A program made the translations under genes and the position numbers. The notes below the pieces were generated by a model, which was given only the letters and a program-made list of their open reading frames with translations, did not search any database and was not told where the DNA came from. A DNA stretch of 64,000 bases, taken from NCBI RefSeq assembly GCF_000157895.3, contig NC_022654.1, positions 80,952 to 144,951 of the forward strand. Direction: 5' to 3'. The DNA is from Mycobacterium kansasii ATCC 12478 (GTDB lineage: Bacteria; Actinomycetota; Actinomycetes; Mycobacteriales; Mycobacteriaceae). Of the stretch, positions 25,316 to 33,309 are shown piece by piece; within the stretch, counting starts at the first letter, position 1, and every line of letters starts with the position of its first letter.

Positions 25316-26548
25316 TCATTTCTTCTCGGGGGCTGGACGCGATGATCGTTTCGACGGTGGTCGGGGAGAGCTGCTCGGCGGTGCTGTTTGAGGGAGTTGG
25401 GCGCGATACGCGGCGCTGGTTTCACGGGCGAGTGCCAAGGCCTCAGTGAGGGTGTGCACCCGTTCGTCGGCGCTACGTTGCATTTGGGTGAGCTGTTCGG
25501 TGTGGTCGATACGAAGCCTTTCTCGTTCTGCCCGTGCGTCGTCGCGTAGTCGCTCGAGCTCTTGGTTGAGCGATGCCAAGGCTTCCCGTTCGGCTTCTAT
25601 CGTTCGCTGTGCGGCCGTGGCCTCAGCACGCGCAGTGGCGAGATCGGCGCGCAGACCGGCTAACTCGGCTGCGGTCTGCTGCGTGGCCTCGCGTGCGGAG
25701 TCGACCTGGGCCTGGAGGCGTTGACGTTCTTCTTCGGCCGCGCGGCGAGTTTGGTCGAGTTCACGACGCACCGCGGCAGCGGTGTGGCGCTCACGCTCGG
25801 CCGCCTCGTCGGCGGCCTGTTGGGCGGCCTGGGCCGAGGCGGCCTCAAGTTGGGCGGCATTGGCGTCGCGGCGCGCTTGGTCAAGTTCGGCGCTGCGGTG
25901 CGCGAGTTCGTTTTGGTGTTCGGCCTGCGCTGCCGCCAACTGCTCCTGCGCGCTTGCTACCGCGCTCTGGGCCTCGGCGCGAACCTGGGCTATCTCGGCT
26001 TGCAGCTCCTCGCGCACACGCGCCGTTTCGGCGATCGCGTCCTCGGCCAGCGCATCGGCTTCTTCGCGTTCACGCTCGGCGGTCTGTTCGCGCTCGTTAG
26101 CCTGCCGGGCGGCGCGCTCAGCGGCCGCGCTGCGTCGCTCGGCCTCAGTCACCTTCGCGAGCGCGTCCCGGTGCGCATCTTCAACCTCGGCGCCCGCAGC
26201 CTCGACGTCGCCGGCCGCCCGCAGCTGGACCACCAAGTCATCGAGGTACACGCGCAGGTCCGCCACCTTCTCCGGTAATTCGTCCAACCGCTGCTCCAAG
26301 GTGGCCCGGGCCAGGGACACCCCGGAGGCCAGCCCAGCGTCCTCCTGCGTCGCGACCGAACCACGCTGCGCGCGGCGGGCCCGCCACGCGTTGGCGCGGT
26401 TATGCACCGGCCCGCCGGAGCTGTCGGGCTGTTCGCAGTATCGCGACGGACGGCCCGTGGCTGGGTCCGGCCGGCTAGTGCGTGTGCAGCCGGGGTAGTT
26501 ACAGCGATCCCGCGGCGCGGAGTCGTCCGTCGGGGCAGTTTCGCTCAT
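25316..26548 (-). CDS. KfrA-like long coiled-coil protein with N-terminal Cys motif
   Basis: The 410-aa protein starts with a small zinc-binding-like module (CNYPGCTRTSRPDPATG, then RYCEQP and GGPVHNRANAWRARR; three Cys and a His). About 290 residues of uninterrupted Ala/Glu/Arg heptads (ERERHTAAAVRRELDQTRR) and a basic tail follow. This design resembles KfrA-type plasmid proteins, which bind DNA at the N-terminus, form fibrous coiled coils and support partitioning. A cluster of CGAAA repeats lies in its own promoter, as expected for autoregulation. The family assignment is structural, not by close identity. Confidence 0.6.
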   Translation of the reverse strand: MSETAPTDDSAPRDRCNYPGCTRTSRPDPATGRPSRYCEQPDSSGGPVHNRANAWRARRAQRGSVATQEDAGLASGVSLARATLEQRLDELPEKVADLRVYLDDLVVQLRAAGDVEAAGAEVEDAHRDALAKVTEAERRSAAAERAARQANEREQTAEREREEADALAEDAIAETARVREELQAEIAQVRAEAQSAVASAQEQLAAAQAEHQNELAHRSAELDQARRDANAAQLEAASAQAAQQAADEAAERERHTAAAVRRELDQTRRAAEEERQRLQAQVDSAREATQQTAAELAGLRADLATARAEATAAQRTIEAEREALASLNQELERLRDDARAERERLRIDHTEQLTQMQRSADERVHTLTEALALARETSAAYRAQLPQTAPPSSSPRPPSKRSSRPAPEKK

Positions 26549-26590
26549 TCCGTCATTTTACCGCTTTCGTCGCCACAGAGCAATGACGCA

Positions 26591-26630
26591 ACGAAACGAA
26601 ACGAAAATACGAAACGAAACTACGAAACGG
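26591..26630. repeat. six CGAAA repeats in the kfrA-like promoter
   Basis: CGAAA at 26592, 26597, 26602, 26610, 26615 and 26623, i.e. spacings of 5, 5, 8, 5 and 8 bases, about 45 bases upstream of the KfrA-like start. Likely an autoregulatory operator. Confidence 0.6.
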
Positions 26631-26944
26631 ATCGCGCCGGACACGCGTGTGCCGGGCAGCGATGGTCAGATTGCTGCGGCGCGCGGTGCCTGCGCGCCGA
26701 TGACGCGGCCCAAACCCCCCGTCACTGTGACGAAAGCTGCGGCGACGGCCCCTACGGCCACCCGGGGTGAATAGTTGGCAACGCCGGAACATATGCCGGC
26801 CGGCTCGGCGATGTCAGCAGCCGCTGCAGAGACACCAACTCATCGCCACGCTCGTGCCTCAACCCTCAAATAGCAAACGGCAAGTCCCGCTGGCGGCGGT
26901 CAGGCTCGACCCAAACCGCGAAATTTGCCACACCAGCCGTCATT

Positions 26945-26972
26945 CTCATGCATAACAGCTATTATGCATGAA
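26945..26972. other. dif/cer-like tyrosine-recombinase site
   Basis: Two 11-bp arms CTCATGCATAA and TTATGCATGAA flank a 6-bp centre CAGCTA; the inner 10 bp of each arm are a perfect inverted repeat. The inner ends GCATAA and TTATG match the XerC/XerD arms of the E. coli dif site. A XerC-like recombinase gene starts 0.6 kb downstream. Likely role is dimer resolution or integration. Confidence 0.55.
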
Positions 26973-27025
26973 CAATGTCGGCGACCAGCCGCACTCGCCC
27001 ACCCGCGCACCAAGGAATGTGAGAC

Positions 27026-27595
27026 ATGACCAGCCAGGCCACGTGGCCGCCACCAGCGTCAATCGACGATCTTCCCAGGGACGGGTGGAGCTGGAGTGAT
27101 TTCAGCCGACCCGTGTTCGAGTTCGCGCAGGTGCTTTCCGACACGAACGCTGTCGCGTGGTCGGGTGATTCGTGGGCGTTCTGGGAAAAGCCCTGGGATT
27201 GGGACAATGCACATGCGTTGTGGGAGAAGCTCGGTAAGCCTCGCCGAGACGATCCCACGTGGATGCGCTTCGTCCACGCGGTCGACACCCACACCGAAGC
27301 CGAACAGTTGACCGCCCTGCAAAACACCGGTCGTCTTCCCGCGCTGTGGTGGGAGGATGACGGCGAGTGGTCCACATTCACCAAAGTGCTTGTCTCAGCG
27401 GGCCATAGCTATCTTTCTGGCTACGTGACTCCAACCCGCACCCGCACGGCGCGATGGCGTGACGTATTCCGCTGGACCTTCGACGCACCCCATGCCGACT
27501 GGGTAGCACTCGGCCGGCCCCAGCGGCGTACCCACGGGTGGGCCGAATTCCTCATCAAGTGGCGCATGCCCGGACCGGCTCGCCGTGGCGGGTGA
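27026..27595 (+). CDS. hypothetical Trp-rich protein upstream of the recombinase
   Basis: The 189-aa protein is unusually rich in Trp, especially WPPPASIDDLP, WSWSDFSRPVFEF, WAFWEKPWDWDNAHALWEKLG and ALWWEDDGEW. No family recognised, no signal peptide. It starts at ATG 27026 and overlaps the recombinase gene by 11 bases, so it is probably co-expressed. It might be an accessory factor for the recombinase, but nothing in the sequence proves that. Confidence 0.55.
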   Translation: MTSQATWPPPASIDDLPRDGWSWSDFSRPVFEFAQVLSDTNAVAWSGDSWAFWEKPWDWDNAHALWEKLGKPRRDDPTWMRFVHAVDTHTEAEQLTALQNTGRLPALWWEDDGEWSTFTKVLVSAGHSYLSGYVTPTRTRTARWRDVFRWTFDAPHADWVALGRPQRRTHGWAEFLIKWRMPGPARRGG

Positions 27596-28685
27596 AACAC
27601 GTCCACGGACCCCGAGCCCGAGCCGTGGACGCACTGATGCCCAACGACCTAGCTGGTTCCGCGCATTCCTCACCGACCGCGCTACCCGCAAGCCATCGCC
27701 GCACACCCTGCAGGCCTACCGACAAGACTTCGACGCGATCGCCAGCGCCATCACCGGCGCCGACCCAGGACAAGACCTGTCAAGGCTCGACCCGCTTGAC
27801 CTCACCAAAGATGCGCTGCGCCAAGCCTTTGCGGCCTACGCTGGCTCCCACGAAGCAGCCTCGATCCGCCGCTGCTGGTCGACATGGAACACCTTGTGCA
27901 CCTACCTCTACACCACCGAACTGCTCCCCGGAAATCCTATGCAGGTGATCGGCCAACCCAAACCGGCCAAGGCCCTTCCCCGATCACTTCCCGCCGAGGC
28001 CGCTGAAGCACTCATCACCGCGATAGAGGCGCCGGCGGCCAACAAACGCGCGACCGACTGGCCCGAGCGCGACCGCGCCATCATCTTGACGGCCCTGCTG
28101 GCCGGGCTGCGCGCGGCCGAGCTCCGGGGCGCCAACATCGGCGACCTACGTCTCAGCGACGGCGGTGGGGTCCTTCGGGTACGCGGAAAAGGCGGCAAGC
28201 ACCGTTCAGTTCCTATCGAACAAGCCCTCGTCGACGTCCTCAACAGCTACCTCACCACCCGGGCGGCCCGCTTCCCCGCCACCACCCGCGGGCGATCGGG
28301 CCAAAATCCGCGGCCACAGTGGCCAGCCAGCGCGGCTCTGTTCGTCGGCCGCGATGGCGCCCGAATCACCCGCGGCGCTTTGCAATACCGTGTGCTGCGC
28401 GCATTCAACCTGGCCGGGCCCGACGCCCAGCGCACCCCCGGCGCGATGGTTCACGCGCTCCGGCACACCTACGCCACCGAGCTCGCCGGCGCCAACATCA
28501 GCGTCTACACCCTCATGAAGCTGCTAGGCCATGAATCCATGGCCACCTCGCAACGCTACGTCACCGCCGCTGGCTCTGAAACCCGCTCGGCCGCCGCGCA
28601 AAACCCACTCTATGAACTACTCGCTCCCACAGTCGAGGGCGACGGCGATCGCCCAGCGGCCTCGCCCGCAGATTCGACGCAATAA
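27585..28685 (+). CDS. tyrosine recombinase, XerC/XerD-like
   Basis: This 366-aa integrase-fold protein starts at GTG 27585. It has an N-terminal SAM-like DNA-binding domain (SPHTLQAYRQDFDAIASAI) and a complete catalytic set: Arg176 (GLRAAELRG), Lys in GKGGKHR (202/205), His290 and Arg293 (HALRHTYATEL), His316 (LGHESMATSQ) and Tyr325 (QRYV). It most likely acts at the dif-like site at 26945-26972 to resolve plasmid multimers. An integrase role cannot be excluded. Confidence 0.88.
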   Translation: MAGETRPRTPSPSRGRTDAQRPSWFRAFLTDRATRKPSPHTLQAYRQDFDAIASAITGADPGQDLSRLDPLDLTKDALRQAFAAYAGSHEAASIRRCWSTWNTLCTYLYTTELLPGNPMQVIGQPKPAKALPRSLPAEAAEALITAIEAPAANKRATDWPERDRAIILTALLAGLRAAELRGANIGDLRLSDGGGVLRVRGKGGKHRSVPIEQALVDVLNSYLTTRAARFPATTRGRSGQNPRPQWPASAALFVGRDGARITRGALQYRVLRAFNLAGPDAQRTPGAMVHALRHTYATELAGANISVYTLMKLLGHESMATSQRYVTAAGSETRSAAAQNPLYELLAPTVEGDGDRPAASPADSTQ

Positions 28686-28821
28686 CCTCGCACTGGCCAT
28701 CGCACAACGCACTGCCAGCTGGGAGAATTGGACCAACAGCGGCTAGGACGGCTTGTGTCAGACCCGGTCGGTAATCTAAGGCGAACCCGCAATCAGCGCT
28801 GAAATGGTGAAGGCCGAGCGA

Positions 28822-29016
28822 ATGCAGATTCTGGTACTAATCCTGATAAACGTCACCGGCATCATGGCGCCGTTGCTGATCCTGCGCATCATGCGGGCGC
28901 CGGTCTCGGCTCTCATCGCCACCGCCGTGATGGACGCCATGGTCTGGGCCGCCATGTTCATCTTCGACCCTGTCGGCAAGTACCTCATGCCCCTGTTATC
29001 CCAGCTCCATTCATAA
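28822..29016 (+). CDS. small two-helix membrane protein
   Basis: About 64 aa from ATG 28822 (MQILVLILINVTGIMAPLLI), with two hydrophobic helices (QILVLILINVTGIMAPLLIL and VSALIATAVMDAMVWAAMFI) and a short polar tail. Size resembles small entry-exclusion or modulator proteins of plasmids. Weak ribosome site. Confidence 0.45.
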   Translation: MQILVLILINVTGIMAPLLILRIMRAPVSALIATAVMDAMVWAAMFIFDPVGKYLMPLLSQLHS

Positions 29017-29049
29017 GCGTTGGGCAATTAAGACATTCCGGCGCCGCCT

Positions 29050-29271
29050 TTAACGTCCATCAAGAGCTTGCAGCGTGCACGAATCACCAAGGGACGGCGT
29101 GTAAATCGTGTACTGGCAGTGCTGGCAACGGTGTGAGCGGTGCATTCGTCGTTCGCAACGGCAGTGTGCTATGCCAACGAGCACCTGGTGCGCTCCGAGT
29201 TGCGCGCCGCATTCCGGACAGTGCGACGGGCGGTGTTCTTCCCACCCGCGCCGGGTCTGCACAAGCCGCAT
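29050..29271 (-). CDS. zinc-ribbon-like conserved mycobacterial protein
   Basis: This 73-aa protein has paired cysteines in CPECG, HCRC, CQHC and a final Cys (GDSC), plus several His: a double zinc-ribbon-like pattern. The opening TRRGWEEHRPSHCPECGAQL matches a family of short mycobacterial proteins I recall as RKGWEEHRPTRCPNGHQLG. It points away from the parB gene and ends beside the membrane protein gene. Role unknown, probably nucleic-acid or protein binding. Confidence 0.55.
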   Translation of the reverse strand: MRLVQTRRGWEEHRPSHCPECGAQLGAHQVLVGIAHCRCERRMHRSHRCQHCQYTIYTPSLGDSCTLQALDGR

Positions 29272-29353
29272 TTTTGCGATGGTAGCGGGGAATTGAAGTT
29301 GAAGCGCCTGCGGCGCTGCTGAATGGCTTGGGCCTTGCCCAAGCCCATGTTTG

Positions 29354-29543
29354 TTTGCCTTTCTGGCTTTCGATTATGCCGGCGGTCCGCTTCGCGTCAA
29401 GGCCACGGCCTGCGCTTCGCTTCGGGCACAAGGCTCGCACAGTTCCCCGGCACGCTCGCTTCGCTCGCGGCGGCCAACTGTGCGCCCGGACCTTGCACTC
29501 CGCGTCCCTATGCCGGCCCAAATCTCAATTGCCAGAAGGCAAA
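29354..29543 (+). ncRNA. structured element, copy 1, upstream of parB
   Basis: About 190 nt closed by TTTGCCTTTCTGGC (29354-29367) pairing with GCCAGAAGGCAAA (29531-29543). Inside are pairable blocks: GCCGGC with GCCGGC, CAAGG with CCTTG, and CGCACAGTT with AACTGTGCG. Copy 2 at 31377-31571 keeps the same plan with different bases. A separate perfect 9-bp hairpin (29325-29345) precedes it. It may act as RNA (5' leader) or as folded single-stranded DNA. A 12-codon ORF starting ATG 29557 ends at the parB start as ATGA. Confidence 0.6.
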
Positions 29544-29592
29544 CAGAACAGGCGGCCATGCGGACGCCTGACCCACCCAGAAAGGTTCAACC

Positions 29593-31239
29593 ATGACCGA
29601 CATCACCAGCACCGACACTGCGGGCAATGCCACTGACCAGCCGATCGGCACCTTGGAACACCTTGATCCGGCGTTGCTCGACATTGGTGACAATGTTCGC
29701 GACGATGCCGCGCTGAGCAAGGCGTTCATCGCCAACATCGCCGAAAATGGCGTCCTGGTGCCGATTACGGCTGTCCGCGACGCGGAACGGCCCGAGGTCA
29801 TCCGTGTCCGCAACGGACAGCGGCGCACTCTTGCTGCCCGCGAAGCGGGATTATCCAGCGTCCCCGTCTATGTGCTGCCGTCCACTGCTGCCGATGCCAC
29901 CCAGGAAACCATCGACCGCATCGTGCACCAGATCGTCACCAACGATCAAAAGCTCGACATCACCGACGCGCAACGGGCGCGCGGTATCCAGCAGATGATC
30001 GATGCGGGGATGTCGGTGACCAAGGTGGCCAAGAAGCTGTCTGTGGGCAAGGACGCTGTGAAGGCCGCCCACACGGCCTCGCGGTCGGCGACGGCCATGG
30101 ATGCGCTGGCTAGTGGCCAGCTGAGCCTGGTCGAAGCGGCGGCGATCACCGAGTTTGAGGACATGCCCGGTGCCGTTGAGCGGCTGATGAGTGCGGCTGA
30201 CAGCGGCTGGTTCGAGCACACGGTCGCCCAACTGCGCCAGCAACGTGCCACTGACGAGGCCCGCGCCCAAGTGGCCCCGGCCTACGCCGACAAGGGGTTC
30301 ACTCTCCTTGAGCAGCGCCCGGATTCGTGGGACCCGGCTTGCATCCCGCTGCATCACCTGGTGACCGCTGACGGGGAGGAAGCCGACGACGACGCGGTGA
30401 CGCACCCCGCCCATTGGGCTGTGTTGCTCGTTGAGGACACCGCATGGTGCGACGTGGAAACCGGTGAAGTGATTGACGAAGAGAGCGTGGACTGGGAGAC
30501 CGAGGATCAGCCGGACGCCACACCCGCAGAGGGGATGCGCCACGCCAACACGGTCACCGAGGCGCAGGTGTTCACTCCCGATTACTACTGCCTCGACTAC
30601 CGCGCCGCCGGTCTGACGCCGCAGAGCTGGTTCGCGCGGCAAGCCGGGCTGGTGGACACCGACACCGGCGAAGCAGTCGACCTGGACGACGAGGCCCGCG
30701 AAGCCGCACGCCAGCAGGCGGCGATCGAGCGGGCCGAGACCGAAAAGCGTGAGCGCCGTAAAGTGTTGGCGCTCAACAAGCTCGGTGATGCGGCCCTTGG
30801 CGTGCGGCGTGATTTCGTCAAGAAGCTGTTGGCGCGAAAGACACCTCCCAAGGGCGCCGGTCTCTTCGTGGCGGACTGCTTGGCCCGTGACAGTGCGTTG
30901 CTCACGAACAACAACGCGCTGGACACCACCGCCGAACTGCTCGGACTCGACAGCGGCCAGGCCGTGGCCAAGCTCGTGGCCGAGCTACCCGCCAACGGCG
31001 ACGCACGCGCGCAGGTGATCACGCTGGGCCTGATTCTCGGTGCGCTCGAATCGCGCACCCCCAAGGATGCTTGGCGCAACAACAGCGGCTGGTGGGGCCA
31101 TCACGTCGGCGGCGCTGAGTACCTGCGCTGGCTCGCCGACAACGACTATCCGCTGGCTCCCGTCGAGGAAGTCGTGACCAAGGCCAAAAGCACCGACGAG
31201 GTGTATGAGCAGTACTTGGCTGATGCGGTAAAGGAGTAG
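29593..31239 (+). CDS. ParB/RepB/Spo0J-family protein
   Basis: This 548-aa protein has an N-terminal ParB nuclease-like fold (LDIGDNVRDDAAL, GVLVPITAVRDAE, RVRNGQRRTLAAREAGL; in the last the usual GxRR is NGQRR). A helix-turn-helix follows at ~135-165 (GMSVTKVAKKLSVGKDAV). A long acidic middle and a C-terminal helical domain (TPKDAWRNNSGWWGHHVGG) come after. Such enlarged ParB-like proteins are common on actinobacterial plasmids and in leading regions, where they are not the parA partner. It starts at ATG 29593 behind AGAAAGG and is flanked on both sides by the structured element. Confidence 0.8.
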   Translation: MTDITSTDTAGNATDQPIGTLEHLDPALLDIGDNVRDDAALSKAFIANIAENGVLVPITAVRDAERPEVIRVRNGQRRTLAAREAGLSSVPVYVLPSTAADATQETIDRIVHQIVTNDQKLDITDAQRARGIQQMIDAGMSVTKVAKKLSVGKDAVKAAHTASRSATAMDALASGQLSLVEAAAITEFEDMPGAVERLMSAADSGWFEHTVAQLRQQRATDEARAQVAPAYADKGFTLLEQRPDSWDPACIPLHHLVTADGEEADDDAVTHPAHWAVLLVEDTAWCDVETGEVIDEESVDWETEDQPDATPAEGMRHANTVTEAQVFTPDYYCLDYRAAGLTPQSWFARQAGLVDTDTGEAVDLDDEAREAARQQAAIERAETEKRERRKVLALNKLGDAALGVRRDFVKKLLARKTPPKGAGLFVADCLARDSALLTNNNALDTTAELLGLDSGQAVAKLVAELPANGDARAQVITLGLILGALESRTPKDAWRNNSGWWGHHVGGAEYLRWLADNDYPLAPVEEVVTKAKSTDEVYEQYLADAVKE

Positions 31240-31376
31240 CGCGCCGCTCGGGTGGGGTCAGGGCTGCGGCTCTGGCCCCACCTTGGGCGATGGCGATCCG
31301 CCCCCGTCATGCCCTGCTGCGTGTTCGCTGCGGCGGCAGCAGCATCACGATGCCCGCCGTTGGCGGCTAAACACGT

Positions 31377-31571
31377 TCTGCCTTCTGGGCTTTCGATTCT
31401 GACCGGCCGGGTCGCTACTTGCAAGGCGCCGGCCTCCGCGCTGCTGCGGGCCGGTGGCTCGCGAACTTTTCCCCAAGCCGCTCGCTGGCGCTCACTGGGA
31501 AAACTTCGCGCCCGGGCCTTGCATTCCACGACCCGCGGGCCGGTCTATATCCCCAATGCCAGAAGGGCAAA
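31377..31571 (+). ncRNA. structured element, copy 2, downstream of parB
   Basis: About 195 nt. TCTGCCTTCTGGGC (31377-31390) pairs with GCCAGAAGGGCA (31558-31569). GACCGGCC and GGGTCG (31401-31414) pair with CGACCC and GGCCGGTC (31529-31545). TGCAAGGC (31420-31427) pairs with GCCTTGCA (31516-31523), and AACTTTTCCC with GGGAAAA-CTT further in. Several pairs differ from copy 1 at both partners, i.e. covary. The 3' strand of the closing stem holds AGAAGGG, the ribosome site of the ATG at 31575, so closing the stem would hide it. Confidence 0.6.
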
Positions 31572-31574
31572 AGA

Positions 31575-31736
31575 ATGGCATCAAATAACAGGAAGCGCTA
31601 TCGAAGGAATACGGTAATGAGTCACATCTGTGGTTGGCGCATGGTGAATGAAAGGCGAACGTGGATAGGCATCACTGGCGAGTATGTTGTCGCGCTACGG
31701 TTACCGCCAGATCGTCCTGGGCGAGAATCAGCCTGA
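31575..31736 (+). CDS. small basic protein after structured element copy 2
   Basis: 53 aa from ATG 31575 (MASNNRKRYRRNTVMSHICG), basic at the start, then VNERRTWIGITGEYVVALRL. AGAAGGG at 31561-31567 is the ribosome site and lies in the closing stem of the structured element. Family unknown. The 266 bases after it, up to nrdH, hold no gene I can support. Confidence 0.45.
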   Translation: MASNNRKRYRRNTVMSHICGWRMVNERRTWIGITGEYVVALRLPPDRPGRESA

Positions 31737-32002
31737 ATCTGTATGTAGGGTTCCGGTTGGCTCAAAGGCGAGCCGTAGTCGGCGCTGGCCGCCTCAACGA
31801 GGCTGGTAGTACACGCTTTCTCCTCACCGATGTTGAGCAGAGCTCACCGCCCAAGAGAATGGCGCATACGTGTCGGGAAGCAGCTCCAAAGAATGTCGAT
31901 AAGTGGTCGAATTTCTTTCTCCCGGCTATGGCATAAGGACAATCACGGCAGTAATATTGAATTATCAATCGCAGCACCAACCATTTGCGAAGGAGGCTCG
32001 TA

Positions 32003-32074
32003 ATGTCCCCGATCACTGTTTATACAAAACCTGCCTGCGTGCAGTGCAACGCGACTTTCCGGGCGCTGGATAAA
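32003..32074 (+). pseudogene. nrdH: 5' part of nrdH (glutaredoxin-like redoxin), split by transposon
   Basis: MSPITVYTKPACVQCNATF is the unmistakable NrdH N-terminus with its CVQC active site (Cys12, Cys15). The start has a perfect AAGGAGG six bases upstream. After codon 24 (Lys, AAA at 32072-32074) the sequence leaves the family and stops at 32129-32131. The rest of the gene is at 37191-37355, 5.1 kb away. NrdH supplies electrons to class Ib ribonucleotide reductase; here it is disrupted. Confidence 0.88.
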
Positions 32075-32127
32075 ATTATCTGCCTGCCAGGCGCTCATCG
32101 AGGCACATTCGGTCTTGGCAGTCTGGT

Positions 32128-33309
32128 ATGACACGCCTCAGTGTTATCCGCTATGTCGTAGGTGACGGCATTTACGTTCGGCACATGACTACTTCATTTA
32201 TCGCTGAACGGGCTGTGTCCGATGCCGGCGGTGCGGCTCGCTATGTGATTGCCTCAGATTCGTACTTGCTGCACCGTGAGGGGTCGGCGTATCTTGCATC
32301 GCTGCGAGCTCAGGGCCGTTCCGCTAACACTGAGCGAACCTATGCCGGCCGGGTAGCGTTGTTTCTCTCCTACTGCTCGTCGACCGGAATTGATTGGCGA
32401 GCAATCGAATTCATCGAACTCGGGCAGTTCCTGCATTGGTTGGCCGCGACACCGCCTCGGGGTAGTGCACGGTTGCGCTCGGCGCATACGGCCAACCACA
32501 TCATGACCACGGTGTGTGAGTTCCTGCGGTTCGGGGCAGCCCAGGGATGGGTGTCGGTCGAACTCGTCGAACGACTGGCCACGCCGCGGCATATCCGGTA
32601 CTTGCCTGGCTACGACCAGGGCGAAAACGCGCAGTTTTCCGTAGTGCAGGTCAAGACATTGCGGTTGCCGGCCACGCTTCCAGAGACCCGCAGCCTGATG
32701 CTCGAGCAGGTCGAGCAGCTGATCGAGGCCACGACCAATGCACGTGACCGATTGCTGGTGGCGCTATTAGCGGTGAGCGGTATGCGCATCGGTGAGGCGT
32801 TGGGACTGCGCCGCGAGGACTTGCACTTGTTGACGTCCTCGACGGGTCTGGGCTGTTCGATCGGCGGGCCGCACGTTCATGTTCGGCGACGGATGAATGA
32901 GAACGGTGCGATCGCCAAAGCGCGTTGTCCGCGCTCAATTCCGATACCGGCCGAGCTGGTCGGGTTGTATGCCGACTACCAGCATGAGCGCGACGACGTC
33001 GCGGCTGCAGCGGATTCCGACATGGTGTTTGTCAACATCTACCGGCCGCCGCTAGGTGCCGGGATGCGCTACGGCAACGCCTACGCCCTGTTCGGGCGGC
33101 TCTCAAGCCGTGTGGGATTCACCGCGCACCCGCACATGCTGCGCCACACCGCCGCCACGGAGTGGATGCAAAACGGTGCAGCGCGAGACACCGTGCAGCG
33201 CCTGCTGGGGCACGTCTCGGCGATGTCGATGGAGCGCTACCTGCACCCAACCGACGCCACCAAACGGCGGGCGGTCGAGCTGGTTGCAGCGAAGTGGGCG
33301 ATCCGATGA
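32128..33309 (+). CDS. tnpA: transposase A, tyrosine recombinase (Tn554 TnpA type)
   Basis: This 393-aa protein starts at ATG 32128, which overlaps the stop of the truncated nrdH frame (ATGA), so it may be translated by coupling; ATG 32185 is an alternative giving a size nearer Tn554 TnpA. Core-binding domain: SANTERTYAGRVALFLSYC. The catalytic set is complete: Arg220 (SGMRIGEALGL), Lys264, His336 and Arg339 (HPHMLRHTAATEW), His362 (LLGHVS) and Tyr371 (MERYLH). It performs strand exchange together with TnpB and TnpC, whose genes overlap in series. Confidence 0.85.
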   Translation: MTRLSVIRYVVGDGIYVRHMTTSFIAERAVSDAGGAARYVIASDSYLLHREGSAYLASLRAQGRSANTERTYAGRVALFLSYCSSTGIDWRAIEFIELGQFLHWLAATPPRGSARLRSAHTANHIMTTVCEFLRFGAAQGWVSVELVERLATPRHIRYLPGYDQGENAQFSVVQVKTLRLPATLPETRSLMLEQVEQLIEATTNARDRLLVALLAVSGMRIGEALGLRREDLHLLTSSTGLGCSIGGPHVHVRRRMNENGAIAKARCPRSIPIPAELVGLYADYQHERDDVAAAADSDMVFVNIYRPPLGAGMRYGNAYALFGRLSSRVGFTAHPHMLRHTAATEWMQNGAARDTVQRLLGHVSAMSMERYLHPTDATKRRAVELVAAKWAIR

